64,000 nucleotides of DNA from Microcoleus sp. FACHB-1515 (lineage in GTDB: Bacteria; Cyanobacteriota; Cyanobacteriia; Elainellales; Elainellaceae). This document shows positions 1-9,099 of this stretch, piece after piece; position 1 is the stretch's first letter, and each line of letters begins with the position of its first letter. The notes beneath the pieces were generated by a model that saw nothing but the letters and a program-made list of their open reading frames with translations, was not told the DNA's origin and did no database searches. A program made the position numbers and the translations under genes. The stretch covers positions 53,399 through 117,398 of the forward strand of contig NZ_JACJPO010000045.1 in the NCBI RefSeq assembly GCF_014696105.1. The letters run 5' to 3'.

Positions 1-29
1 TTGAGGTGGACTAATTCGAGTTTTGCCAT
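1..29 (-). CDS. Sugar ABC transporter ATP-binding protein, N-terminal fragment
   Basis: Only the first nine codons lie in the window; the gene runs off the left edge. They read MAKLELVHL, the usual opening of MalK/UgpC-type ATPases just before the first strand of the nucleotide-binding domain. It follows the MalG-like permease on the same strand 33 nt downstream, with a purine-rich GGGA stretch before the ATG. The order binding protein, permease, permease, ATPase supports the call. Assignment rests mainly on context because no Walker motif is visible. Confidence 0.6.
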
Positions 30-62
30 GATTTTTTCCCAGATAAATGAATTGCGATTGGA

Positions 63-950
63 TTAGCCTTTGACTGCGCCTGCGGTCAGCCCTTGAACGA
101 TCTTGCGCTGGAAGAACAGCACCAGGAGGACAAGCGGCAACGTGCCCACGACGGTGGCAGCAGCGATCGCCCCATACGGAATTTCAAACGACGACGCGCC
201 ACCAAGCTGCGAGGCTGCAACTGGAATCGTCTTCATGTTCTCGTCGGTGATGAAGGTCAAGGCGAAGATGAATTCGTTCCAGGCGAAGATGAACGTTAAA
301 ATTCCGGTCGTCACCAAAGCAGGGACAGTCATCGGCAGCAGAATTTTGGTGAGCATCTGCGTGGTGTTGTAGCCGTCTACTTTTGCGGCGTCTTCGAGAT
401 CTTTTGGCAGTTGCTCAAAAAACGATCGCAGCACCAAAATCGTCAGCGGCAGGTTAATCGCCGTGTAGGGAATGATCAAGGCGAGGTAGTTGTTGCCCAG
501 GTGCAGCAGTTGAATAATTTCCAGCAAACCGAGAAACAAGAGCACACCGGGGAACAACGTCACGATCAGAACGCCTGCCAGAATCGCTCTTTGTCCGCGT
601 GGGCGCAGTCGGGCAAGTGCATAGGCGGCAGGCGTTCCCAAAGCCAAACACAGCAAGGTCGAAACGATCGACACAAACGCACTGTTGAGGATATATCGCC
701 AGAAGGGACGCCGCTCAAACAGTTCGGCATAGTGCTGAAAGGTGAAGCGGGTCGGAAAGTACACCGTCGGCACAGCCGTGATGTCTTCGTTGACCTTAAA
801 AGAAGTCAAAAGCTGCCACAGAATCGGCGCAAGACAAAAGATTACAACCCCAACGATCGCAATCCACCGCAAAATTTCGCCGATTCGGGCGCTGGTTGGT
901 TTGCCTGTGGGAGCCGCCGCGCTGCGACGGTCTTGAATCGTAGTTGCCAT
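63..950 (-). CDS. Carbohydrate ABC transporter permease, MalG type
   Basis: Inner-membrane subunit of a sugar importer, 295 aa, usual length for the MalG/UgpE family. A cytoplasmic N-terminus of about 27 residues precedes the first membrane span, and about six hydrophobic segments follow. The EAA loop that docks on the ATPase is visible near residues 184-210 (EDAAKVDGYN, then LPMTVPAL). It starts 3 nt after the stop of the MalF-like gene, so the two are surely co-transcribed. The sugar cannot be read from the permease; cyanobacterial relatives include glucosylglycerol/sucrose/trehalose importers. Confidence 0.93.
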   Translation of the reverse strand: MATTIQDRRSAAAPTGKPTSARIGEILRWIAIVGVVIFCLAPILWQLLTSFKVNEDITAVPTVYFPTRFTFQHYAELFERRPFWRYILNSAFVSIVSTLLCLALGTPAAYALARLRPRGQRAILAGVLIVTLFPGVLLFLGLLEIIQLLHLGNNYLALIIPYTAINLPLTILVLRSFFEQLPKDLEDAAKVDGYNTTQMLTKILLPMTVPALVTTGILTFIFAWNEFIFALTFITDENMKTIPVAASQLGGASSFEIPYGAIAAATVVGTLPLVLLVLFFQRKIVQGLTAGAVKG

Positions 951-953
951 TGG

Positions 954-1871
954 TTATGCGACTCCTGTCGTGTGTTTGCGCGATCGATTGAGCAAGAAGG
1001 CAGCGATCGCCACCGCCAAAACGAGCAGCAAAAACGTGACGACCACGAGTGCCGCCCCATAGCCAAAGTCGAGATAGCGCATGATCGTGGCGTAGATGTA
1101 GAGCGACACCACCTCGGTTGCACCGCCGGGACCACCTCCCGTCATCACCTGAATCAGGTCGAAGATGCCAAACGCCTGCGCGAAGCGGAACAGCATTGAA
1201 ATCACGATTTGCGGCATCAGCAGCGGCACGGTGATTCGCCGGAAGCTTTGCCAGGCCGATGCTCCGTCAAGCGCGTGCGCTTCGTACAAATCAGGCGAGA
1301 TCGATTGCAGTCCGGCCAGAAGCAAGATGCTGATGAACGGCGTCGTCTTCCACACGTCCGCAAAGATGACGGCCAGCAATGCCAGCGTTGGTTCACCCAG
1401 CCAGTTGATGCCTGTTTCAATCAGTCCCAGGCGTCGGAGGATGTCGTTGACCACGCCGAACTGGTCGTTAAAAATCCACGCCCAAGCCAGGCCAATCAGC
1501 GCGGTGGGCAGTGCCCAAGGCAAAATTGCAGAGGTGCGGACGAACGATCGCCCTCGAAAGGCATGATTCAAAATCAAAGCGATGCACATGCCGATCGCGA
1601 GTTCTGTCAACACGGAAGCAGTTGTGAAAATTGCGGTTGTGCCAAAGGACTGCCAAAAGCGGCCATCGCCCATCATCCGCCCGTAGTTGAACAGGCCGGA
1701 AAACTGGGGTTGCAGTTGCGTTCCCAAGTTGCGCGTAAACAAACTCAGCCAGAAGGCTCGCAGAATCGGATAAAGATAAACCAGCGCCAGCAGCAGCAGT
1801 GCAGGCGTCATCAAGATCCAGGCGGTTTTTTGTTCCCGCGATCGAATCGTGTCCATGAATGTTCTCTTCAA
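954..1871 (-). CDS. Carbohydrate ABC transporter permease, MalF type
   Basis: Partner permease of 305 aa, the short MalF form without the large periplasmic P2 domain of E. coli MalF. Six hydrophobic segments can be traced, the first at about residues 18-42. The EAA loop lies near residues 196-222 (YEAHALDGASAWQSF, then VPLLMP). It starts 3 nt downstream of the binding-protein gene and ends 3 nt before the MalG-like gene, a tight operon. Function is inferred from family and context; the substrate is unknown. Confidence 0.93.
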   Translation of the reverse strand: MKRTFMDTIRSREQKTAWILMTPALLLLALVYLYPILRAFWLSLFTRNLGTQLQPQFSGLFNYGRMMGDGRFWQSFGTTAIFTTASVLTELAIGMCIALILNHAFRGRSFVRTSAILPWALPTALIGLAWAWIFNDQFGVVNDILRRLGLIETGINWLGEPTLALLAVIFADVWKTTPFISILLLAGLQSISPDLYEAHALDGASAWQSFRRITVPLLMPQIVISMLFRFAQAFGIFDLIQVMTGGGPGGATEVVSLYIYATIMRYLDFGYGAALVVVTFLLLVLAVAIAAFLLNRSRKHTTGVA

Positions 1872-1874
1872 GGG

Positions 1875-3176
1875 TTAGGTTTTCAGCAGAGTGCGCGTTT
1901 CATTGGCGGCTGCCCGCATCGCCTCTTCAGGACTCATGCGATTGGTCAAAGCGGCACTGAGATAGCGCTGCAAAATGTCGGAGGCCTGAGCGTACTGAGC
2001 GATCGGCGGGCGCAAAACCGCTGTTCCCACAATTTCCAACAGTTGCGGATAGTGCGGAAACTTTTGGACGACTTGCGGATCGCTAAACAGGACTTTGCGG
2101 CTGGGCACATAGCCCGCTTCCAGGATGTAGTTGCGCTGCGGCTCGACGCTGCTGAAGAACTGCACCGCCTGCCAAGCTTCTTCCTGGTGGCGCGAACTTT
2201 TCGAGATTGCCAAACCCCATCCGCCTAAGCAGGCTCCGCTCTCTTGACCCTGCGCGTGCAGCATCGGCTTAATGCCAATCTTGCCTTTGATTTCAGAATC
2301 ATCTGCATTTGCCAGCGGCCAAACATACGGCCAACTCCGCAAGAAAGCTGCCTGTCCGCTTTGAAAAAATCGGCGGGTTTCTTCTTCTTGATAGGTCGTT
2401 ACACCGGGAGGCGACACGCCTTCACTGACCGTACTGCGGAGCCAGTTGATTGCGTTGATCGTTTCGGGGCGATCGAGTCCCACCTCCAAGGTGTCTGGAT
2501 TCACCCAAAAGCCGCCGAAGCCTTCCAAGACTTCGACGAACATCGCCGCTAAGCCTTCGTATTGCCGACCTTGCCAAACATAGCCCCAAGGCACATCGCC
2601 GCTTTCTTGCAGCAGCTTGGATTGCTCCATCAGTTCGTCAAAGGTTTCCGGCGGCTGAAGACCGTGTTTGTCTAACAGGTCTTTGCGGTAGTAGAACACG
2701 CCAGCATCCGATCGCAGCGGCAGACGATACAGCCGATCGTTGTACTTACCGCCTTCAATATCAACGGTGGAAAAGCCCTCTAGCTGTTCGGGCGTAACGC
2801 GATCGGTCAGATCTACTAGCCAGCCAGCAGCGGCAAACTTGGGCGTCCAAATCACGTCCATGTTCACCAAATCGTAAGGCGAATCACCCAGCAAAAAGGC
2901 CGACGTATACAAGTCTTCGATCAAGTTGGTGGCGTTTGGCCCTTCCACCACTTCGATGCGAATGTTGGGATATTTCTGCTCAAACTCAGCGACCATTGCT
3001 TCTCGCCAGGGCTGAGCATCCGGAGCAGTCATCAGCAGCCGCAGCGTGACGGGCTGCTGCGCCATCACTGCCCAGCTAATTAGAATGCTGCTGAGCGCGG
3101 CGATCGCAACTGCCAAAAAGCGCCAGCGCTTGAATCGAAATATTGATAAAAATGGAAATCGCCTAGAGAACAGCAT
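1875..3176 (-). CDS. ABC transporter sugar-binding protein (extracellular solute-binding family 1)
   Basis: Periplasmic binding protein of 433 aa that would capture a sugar and deliver it to the two following permeases. A long basic N-terminus (about 18 residues) leads into a hydrophobic signal segment near residues 20-40 ending around VMAQ, with no lipobox Cys. The mature part shows the family-1 pattern: FEQKYPNIRIEVVEG, a YDLVNMDVIWTPKFAAAGWL block and a C-terminal EEAMRAAANE helix. First gene of the operon, so the promoter should lie in the AT-rich stretch just upstream. A cyanobacterial GgtB/trehalose-type substrate is possible but not provable here. Confidence 0.9.
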   Translation of the reverse strand: MLFSRRFPFLSIFRFKRWRFLAVAIAALSSILISWAVMAQQPVTLRLLMTAPDAQPWREAMVAEFEQKYPNIRIEVVEGPNATNLIEDLYTSAFLLGDSPYDLVNMDVIWTPKFAAAGWLVDLTDRVTPEQLEGFSTVDIEGGKYNDRLYRLPLRSDAGVFYYRKDLLDKHGLQPPETFDELMEQSKLLQESGDVPWGYVWQGRQYEGLAAMFVEVLEGFGGFWVNPDTLEVGLDRPETINAINWLRSTVSEGVSPPGVTTYQEEETRRFFQSGQAAFLRSWPYVWPLANADDSEIKGKIGIKPMLHAQGQESGACLGGWGLAISKSSRHQEEAWQAVQFFSSVEPQRNYILEAGYVPSRKVLFSDPQVVQKFPHYPQLLEIVGTAVLRPPIAQYAQASDILQRYLSAALTNRMSPEEAMRAAANETRTLLKT

Positions 3177-3988
3177 GGTTAATTTGTGAACTCGAATTTG
3201 ATTTGAGCGATCGCAATTCCAAGTTTTGACTTCCTTAATAAATCTTCAAATCTTACTTGCTTCGCTAGCAATCTTTAGCAGTAAGAAAAAATACTTAATC
3301 TACTTTGATTGAGGCGCTTTGCTGTTTGAGATTGAATGATTTCTGCCTTTTTGAAAGCCAAAAACTGCGTAAATTAAAACATAATACTAACGCTTAAACC
3401 TTCAAAACGGTCTGAAGATAGACTGAAGATTTGCATCCGGGGATCAAGCAAAAACACAGCTCATAATGTTAGAATTCTAAAAGTTTTGCGCCGATGAACG
3501 CAGCTTAGTTTTTATTAAAACTTAACATTTGAAGTCGTGATTCTGCCGCTCAGTCCGGCGTTCTCCAGCGATCGAGATGCAGCGTTGCAAGTTTCACCGA
3601 TGAATCGAGTCAATCTAGAGCAACAATCGACTTTTCTTAATTGTTCTTGTTCAGTTTGCTACAGGCACTCTTAACAAACAGCCTATCTTCAGTTTTATTA
3701 GCAGTAAGCTCTCTCTTTTGGTAGACAGTGAGTTTTCGACCAAAAAATTAAATTAAAGATTGTCGGTGTTCCAGCAATGGGTGGAAGTGGGAGAACCAGC
3801 GAAAGCTGTTACTCTCGATCGATGTTTGCGCTGCAAATTTTCCTGAGCTGAAACATTCGACAATTCACCTGTTTGCTGTGGTGTTTACCCCGCAATTTTA
3901 AGAATCTTTGCGGTCTTTAATTGCAGGGTGTGCCCGTTAGCAAGTGACAGGAGGAGTGAATTTTCGTCTCTTGCAATCTTTATAGATA
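3177..3988. other. 812-bp intergenic region between divergent transporter and porin genes
   Basis: No convincing ORF on either strand; the longest frames are under 30 codons. The region is visibly more AT-rich than its flanks. It must hold the divergent promoters of the sugar ABC operon (left) and the SLH porin (right). A short direct repeat of CTGAAGAT occurs near 3411-3430. The stretch before the porin ATG contains AGGAGGAGT (about 3950-3958), too far upstream to be a normal Shine-Dalgarno site. A long 5' UTR or an sRNA is possible, but no known family was recognised. Confidence 0.5.
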
Positions 3989-5827
3989 ATGAACACTTTA
4001 TTTGCTCGACCGATTCTCTTCGCGCTGGCGATCGCCTCGGTTTCACTGCCCGCACAAGCCAATGTCACTGATACAAATTTGGATGCTGCCGCTGCATCTT
4101 CAGAAGAAACTGCAACGGTTAGCAACACCAGCCTTTTAGCCGACGAAACTGAGCCGACGATCGCAGAGGCGATCGCACCCTCCCAAACCGATCTGGCTCA
4201 AGCGGATTTGGAAATTCCGGCGCAGCCTGATCTTGTCAGTCAAACTGTTTTGCCGCTGCCTGCCGCTGCACCAAACCCGATGTCGCAAGTCCAGTCGGTT
4301 TCTGACTTAACGCAGCCTGCGCCTGCCGCTACCCCGTCGAGCATGAGTCAGGTGACATCGATCTCGCAACTGTCGGACGTGCAGCCGACCGATTGGGCAT
4401 TTCAGGCGTTGCAGTCGCTCGTTGAGCGCTACGGCTGTATTGCCGGATATCCCGATGGAACCTATCGGGGACAGCGGGCACTGACACGCTTCGAGTTTGC
4501 GGCAGGATTGAATGCCTGTCTCGATCGCATCAATGAAATCATTCAAGCCGGACTTGCTGATGCCGTCACGCAAGACGATCTGGCAGCCCTCCAGCGCTTG
4601 CAAGACGAATTTGCCGCAGAACTCGCCACGATTCGCGGTCGCGTTGATGCGCTCGAAGCTCGCACAGCAGAACTCGAAGCCAACCAGTTCTCAACTACGA
4701 CGACGTTGCGGGGCGACACGCTGTTTGGCCTCTATAGCATTTTGGGGGGCGACAGCGCCACAGGTGAAGAGCTAGAGCGCGTTCCGGTTTTTGGCTATCG
4801 CGTTGAACTGAACTTCAACACCAGCTTTACGGGCGAAGATTTGCTGACGGCTCGCTTGCAGTCGAACAACAACCAGCCGCTCGGCGGCACAGAATCTGGC
4901 GAACTCGGCACGAACATGGGACGAATCGAGTTTGACGGAACCAGCGATAACAATGTGCGGCTGTCACTTTTGCGCTATCGACTGCCGCTCGGTGAAGACA
5001 GCACGCTCTACATTGCCGCGCAGGGTAACGGCTTCGTCGATCTCGACGCTTCTGCTCAGCTCACGCCCTACACTGACGGCAGCGCAGTCGGTCTATTTGC
5101 GCTCCGCAACCCGATCTATAACTACTCATCCGGAACGGGCATCGGCTTTCGGCAGTTCTTCTTTGATGATTTTGTCGAGTTGAACTTGGGCTATCTCGCT
5201 TCGGATGCCAACAACCCAAACGATCGCGGCGGTTTGTTCAACGGCAGATACGCTGCGCTCGCCCAGATCATTTTGCATCCCAGCGACGAGTTTCGGCTTG
5301 GTTTCACCTACATCAACAGCTACACTCCAGCGACGCGCAGTGAAGGAACTCAATCGCCCGATTTGGTCAACCCGATCTTCGGGACGGCAACGGGCAGCAA
5401 CTTGTCGAACGATGCGTTTGGGCGACCTGTCGTCGTGAATGCATACGGCATTTCTGGCACGTTTGACATTTCTGACAATTTTGCGATCGGCGGCTGGGTC
5501 GGCTATGCCCATCACACCTATATTGGACGCGGCGATGCAGACGTGTGGAACTGGGCAGTGAATTTGGCATTCCCAGATCTCTTTGGTGAAGGCAACATCG
5601 GCGGCATCGTGGTGGGGATGGAACCGCGCGTGACGGAAATCAGCAACAACCTCAACAACGGTCAGCCGGATGAGGATGTGGGTCTGCACATCGAAGGCTA
5701 CTATCGCTATCGCATCAACGACAACATCGACATCACGCCTGGAATCATCTGGATTACCTCACCTGATCACAACGCGGATAATGACGATGCCGTCCTCGGC
5801 GTTGTGCGGACGCGATTCTTCTTCTAG
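3989..5827 (+). CDS. SLH-domain OprB-type outer-membrane porin (cyanobacterial iron-uptake porin family)
   Basis: Outer-membrane channel of 612 aa. A signal peptide ends near residue 24 (LPAQA). A Pro/Ala-rich linker (30-130) contains a duplicated MSQV-x-S-x-S-x-L motif. One S-layer homology domain follows at about 125-180 (DVQPTDWAFQAL, GYPDGTYRG, LTRFEFAAGLN), then a coiled coil at about 195-232, then an OprB-like beta barrel to the C-terminal TRFFF. The SLH domain binds peptidoglycan-linked polymer and ties the outer membrane to the wall, typical of the major cyanobacterial porins. Relatives are implicated in uptake of iron and other inorganic ions; the exact solute here is inference. Confidence 0.92.
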   Translation: MNTLFARPILFALAIASVSLPAQANVTDTNLDAAAASSEETATVSNTSLLADETEPTIAEAIAPSQTDLAQADLEIPAQPDLVSQTVLPLPAAAPNPMSQVQSVSDLTQPAPAATPSSMSQVTSISQLSDVQPTDWAFQALQSLVERYGCIAGYPDGTYRGQRALTRFEFAAGLNACLDRINEIIQAGLADAVTQDDLAALQRLQDEFAAELATIRGRVDALEARTAELEANQFSTTTTLRGDTLFGLYSILGGDSATGEELERVPVFGYRVELNFNTSFTGEDLLTARLQSNNNQPLGGTESGELGTNMGRIEFDGTSDNNVRLSLLRYRLPLGEDSTLYIAAQGNGFVDLDASAQLTPYTDGSAVGLFALRNPIYNYSSGTGIGFRQFFFDDFVELNLGYLASDANNPNDRGGLFNGRYAALAQIILHPSDEFRLGFTYINSYTPATRSEGTQSPDLVNPIFGTATGSNLSNDAFGRPVVVNAYGISGTFDISDNFAIGGWVGYAHHTYIGRGDADVWNWAVNLAFPDLFGEGNIGGIVVGMEPRVTEISNNLNNGQPDEDVGLHIEGYYRYRINDNIDITPGIIWITSPDHNADNDDAVLGVVRTRFFF

Positions 5828-5844
5828 CGATCGACAGAGATTGG

Positions 5845-5869
5845 TAGGGGCGCGGCGTGCCATGCCCCT
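5845..5869. repeat. Dispersed GGGGCxxGGC...GCCCC palindromic repeat, copy 1
   Basis: Imperfect palindrome beginning AGGGGCGCGGC and ending GCCATGCCCCT, 18 nt downstream of the porin stop. A related copy sits at 7104-7128, also just after a gene. Such GC-rich palindromes are common dispersed repeats in cyanobacterial genomes and may act as transcript 3' ends. Confidence 0.6.
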
Positions 5870-6001
5870 GCGGAGGTTGCTCGGCAGCGAAGCGATCGCC
5901 CTTTGTAAAGATTCAGTAAATTTTCGGAGGTTGTAACTTCAAGAACACCACTGGGAACGGCTCAAGCTGGAAAATAAAGGCTTGCTTTCACCTGTTGCTA
6001 C

Positions 6002-7078
6002 ATGATTGCTTTTCAAAATCGGGTTGTACTGTCGGCGGCGATCGGGCTAGGCTTGGCGATCGCGGCAACGTCTGCGGCAAGAGCAGGATTGCTCGTGGGA
6101 AACACGGAAGCCAATAACATTGTGATTTTTGATGAGCGCACGGGTCGCTTTGGCGGCGAGTTCATTCCGGCCAAAGGTGCGTTCTATGAGCTAAATTCGC
6201 CCGACGATTTGACGTTTGGGCAAGACGGCAACCTCTACATCAGCGTTGGCGACAACACCTCTGGCGCGATTTTGCGGTTTGATGGCACAACGGGCGAATT
6301 CATCGATCGCTTCGATCAAGGCGGAATGCTGATGCGGCCTTATGGCACAGCGTTTGGACCAGACGGCAATCTGTATGTCAGCAGCTTTCGATCGGATGAA
6401 ATCTTGCGCTACAGCGGCACAACCGGAGAATTTTTGGATGTGTTTGCAGCCGGAACCGGAACGGCGAATGGACTGAATGGCCCCAACGATCTGCTGTTTG
6501 CCGACAATGGCGACCTCTATGTGACCACGCAGGGCAGCGTCGCCGACGGCACAGGCGAAATTAGCTACCAGTTTGCCAGCCAAATTTTGCGCTACAACAT
6601 TTTTGCACCAGAGCAAGGGGCGATCGTGTTTGATGAACCGGACGTTGCGCCCAACAGCACCGGATTTGTCAGCCTGCTCGGTTTAACGTTTGGCACGCAA
6701 AACGATTTGATCGTCAGCGATTTTGCCAACGCCATTCGCCGCTATGATCTGGCAACGGGCGATCTGCTGACCGAAGTTTCGAGCAGCTATCCGGGCTTTA
6801 TGGGCAACGTGGCGATCAATCCCGACGGCAACATCTACACGCCCGGATTTGACTTTCTCAACAAAAATATCGGCGGCGTTTCCCGCTTCGATGCTGACGG
6901 CAATCCGCTACCTGCAACCGATGAATCAGGTTCAATTTTCATTCCGGCCACCAACAATCTCAAACGTCCGATCGGAATTGCCTACACGCCCGCACAAGTG
7001 CCGGAGCCAAGCATCGTGTTTGGCTTGGTCGGTGCTGCCGCGCTGGGTTGGAAGGTTCGCCGCAAACGGGTGAGTTAA
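6002..7078 (+). CDS. PEP-CTERM sorted, NHL/SMP-30-like beta-propeller protein
   Basis: Secreted protein of 358 aa. A signal peptide ends near residue 28 (AARA). Repeated blocks of the type DDLTFGQDGNLYIS, GTAFGPDGNLYVSS, NDLLFADNGDLYVT and VAINPDGNIYTPG space out as blades of an NHL-like propeller. The C-terminus carries a textbook PEP-CTERM signal: VPEPS at about residues 333-337, a transmembrane helix and a basic RRKR tail. By family knowledge such proteins are processed by an exosortase and are often part of the extracellular matrix. No exosortase gene is in the window. Function beyond export is unknown. Confidence 0.88.
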   Translation: MIAFQNRVVLSAAIGLGLAIAATSAARAGLLVGNTEANNIVIFDERTGRFGGEFIPAKGAFYELNSPDDLTFGQDGNLYISVGDNTSGAILRFDGTTGEFIDRFDQGGMLMRPYGTAFGPDGNLYVSSFRSDEILRYSGTTGEFLDVFAAGTGTANGLNGPNDLLFADNGDLYVTTQGSVADGTGEISYQFASQILRYNIFAPEQGAIVFDEPDVAPNSTGFVSLLGLTFGTQNDLIVSDFANAIRRYDLATGDLLTEVSSSYPGFMGNVAINPDGNIYTPGFDFLNKNIGGVSRFDADGNPLPATDESGSIFIPATNNLKRPIGIAYTPAQVPEPSIVFGLVGAAALGWKVRRKRVS

Positions 7079-7103
7079 ATCGATCGCGTCTGCGGTAGCG
7101 GCT

Positions 7104-7128
7104 TGGGGGCACGGCAGGTCATGCCCCT
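7104..7128. repeat. Dispersed GGGGCxxGGC...GCCCC palindromic repeat, copy 2
   Basis: Reads GGGGGCACGGCAGG followed by TCATGCCCCT, related to the copy at 5845-5869. It lies between the convergent PEP-CTERM and GST genes, where it could serve as a transcript end. Confidence 0.5.
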
Positions 7129-7162
7129 GTGGGGGATTGGGTGATCGTCGTCTTCCCAAGTC

Positions 7163-7948
7163 CTACTCGATGTTAATCGAGGTGGGAGAGGAAGTGGAGG
7201 GTGAGGTGTAGGAACTGGTTGAAGACAGTTTGCGGTAGTCGGCATAGAGGCGATCGCGCCAGCGGAAGAACGGCTCGAAGACCGCGACATCGGCAATTCC
7301 CGGTGTGCCTTTGCCCTGAATGCCTGCGGGCAAATCGAGGTAAGAACCTGTGGGAAACTTGACGTACATGGTCATCGCGGCAACGGCGAAGTCGGCCAGG
7401 GTTGGATAGTCGGTCACGAGGTACGGCTGTTCGTCCAGAATGAAGCACAAGGCAGTGAGATCGCGCTTCATTGCCTCGATCGCATCCTTGAGGCCGACCG
7501 TTGGCCCGACCACGTTAATTAATTCACTTGGAACCGCGCCGACAATGTTCTTCAGCACATCCGGGACGTTGCTGGGCACAAGTGAGCGGCGGAAGGTAGA
7601 ATCTTGAGCGATCGTACCGATCAGACATTTGCGGGCGTTGAGGCCGATCGATTCATCTGCCCACTGTTCCATCAGCAGCGTTAGGCCGCGCAGCTTCGGT
7701 TCGGTGGGAATCAGCGGGCGATCGGGATATTGCTTGTCGAGATAGTCAGCGATCGCCGTTGAATCACCGACATAGCGCGAACCGTCTTTGAGAACCGGAA
7801 CTTGTCGCTGGCCGGACGCCCGCAGCAAATCAATTTGGCCGACGCCCGGAGTCACTTCAACTTTACGGTAGGCCAAGCCTTTGTAATCCAGCAGAAACCG
7901 CACTTTTTCGCAATAGTGCGACAGCTCAAATTGGTACAGTTCCAGCAT
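7163..7948 (-). CDS. Glutathione S-transferase family protein
   Basis: Soluble 261-aa protein with an N-terminal thioredoxin-fold GST domain (about 1-80) and an all-helical C-terminal domain. The expected N-terminal pattern is present: SHYCEKVRFLLDYKG around residues 9-23, the cis-proline motif QVPVL near 49-53, and DSTAIADYLD where the glutathione gamma-glutamate is normally bound. The last 20 residues are a Ser/Thr/Pro tail of unclear use. It would conjugate or reduce electrophiles or peroxides with glutathione; the class and substrate cannot be set from sequence. Confidence 0.87.
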   Translation of the reverse strand: MLELYQFELSHYCEKVRFLLDYKGLAYRKVEVTPGVGQIDLLRASGQRQVPVLKDGSRYVGDSTAIADYLDKQYPDRPLIPTEPKLRGLTLLMEQWADESIGLNARKCLIGTIAQDSTFRRSLVPSNVPDVLKNIVGAVPSELINVVGPTVGLKDAIEAMKRDLTALCFILDEQPYLVTDYPTLADFAVAAMTMYVKFPTGSYLDLPAGIQGKGTPGIADVAVFEPFFRWRDRLYADYRKLSSTSSYTSPSTSSPTSINIE

Positions 7949-8022
7949 TGGCGTTTCTCCTGCGATCGATGCAAGCTTGCACTGCGATATTACCGAGGAA
8001 CCGCAAAGCGAGAGATCTGACT

Positions 8023-9024
8023 TTAGGTGGATTGCTTGCCGTGTCGCTTCAGATGCCAGTTCCAGGCATCTGCCAGGATTTCTTTAATGTCGGAGTGCTG
8101 GGGTTGCCAGCCGAGGACGCGCATGGCTTTGTCGCTGCTGCCCACCAGCGCAGGCGGATCTCCCGGACGGCGATCGCTCTCAACAACGGGAATTGATTTG
8201 CCCGTCACGGCTTCTGCTGCCTGAATCACTTCGCGGACGGAGAAGCCATTGCCGTTACCCAAGTTGAAGACATCGGTTTCGCCGCCTTTGAGCAGATATT
8301 CGAGTCCCAGAACATGGGCAGCAGCCAGATCGGTGACGTGGATGTAGTCACGAATGCAGGTTCCATCCGGCGTGGGATAGTCAGTGCCAAAAACGGCAAT
8401 GGAGTCGCGCTTGCCAAGGGCCGTCAGCAAAACTAGCGGGATCAGGTGCGTTTCCGGCTCGTGGTCTTCTCCGGCTAAACCGCTGCGATCGGCTCCAGCG
8501 GCGTTGAAGTAGCGAAAATAAACTGATTTGAAGTCGTAGGCCGCATTGAAATCACGCAGCATACGTTCGACCATGAGCTTGCTTTCGCCGTAAGGATTGA
8601 TCGGCGCTTGCGGATGATCTTCGGCGATCGGCACCGCGTTGGGAACGCCATAAGTCGCGCAGGTCGAAGAGAACACAAACTTGCGGATGTCTGCCGCGAG
8701 CATTGCTTCCAACAGGGTTAGTGTGCCAACCACGTTGTTGCGGTAATATTTTGCTGGATCGGTCACGGACTCGCCCACATAGGCATAGGCGGCGAAGTGC
8801 ATGACGGCACTGATGTCGTGTGTGGAAAAGATTGAGTCAAGTAGGGCGCGATCGTTGGTATCCCCCACGATTAGCTCAGCTTTGAGTGCTTCTTCAACGA
8901 TCTCCCGATGCCCGTAAACCAAGTTATCGAGTACAACAACGCCATAGCCTGCCTGCTGCAATGCGAGAACCGCGTGAGAGCCGATGTATCCGGCTCCGCC
9001 AGTCACGAGAATAGTGGGAGACAT
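8023..9024 (-). CDS. galE: UDP-glucose 4-epimerase
   Basis: Cytosolic short-chain dehydrogenase-type epimerase of 333 aa that interconverts UDP-glucose and UDP-galactose for polysaccharide and galactolipid synthesis. The NAD-binding TGGAGYIGS motif is at residues 8-16, the catalytic Y-x3-K pair at Y145/K149 in PYGESK, and the Ser/Thr of the triad in the SSTCATYG block. Length and the C-terminal RPGDPPALV block match bacterial GalE. It stands alone, with its own start 76 nt from the hflX stop. Confidence 0.95.
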   Translation of the reverse strand: MSPTILVTGGAGYIGSHAVLALQQAGYGVVVLDNLVYGHREIVEEALKAELIVGDTNDRALLDSIFSTHDISAVMHFAAYAYVGESVTDPAKYYRNNVVGTLTLLEAMLAADIRKFVFSSTCATYGVPNAVPIAEDHPQAPINPYGESKLMVERMLRDFNAAYDFKSVYFRYFNAAGADRSGLAGEDHEPETHLIPLVLLTALGKRDSIAVFGTDYPTPDGTCIRDYIHVTDLAAAHVLGLEYLLKGGETDVFNLGNGNGFSVREVIQAAEAVTGKSIPVVESDRRPGDPPALVGSSDKAMRVLGWQPQHSDIKEILADAWNWHLKRHGKQST

Positions 9025-9099
9025 AAGCTGTGAATTGGTGAACTGTTTCTTCAGTTATAGTCGGGCACGATCGAAAACTTTTAATTTTCGGGTCAAACT

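Noticed and set aside
411..1199. 262-codon plus-strand frame over the permease genes
   Set aside because: Antisense shadow; composition is basic and repetitive with no homology-like blocks.
1209..2228. 339-codon plus-strand open frame opposite the ABC transporter genes
   Set aside because: It lies antisense across the MalF-like and binding-protein genes, crosses their boundary, and its translation is rich in Gln/Arg/His with no domain character; a shadow of GC-biased codons.
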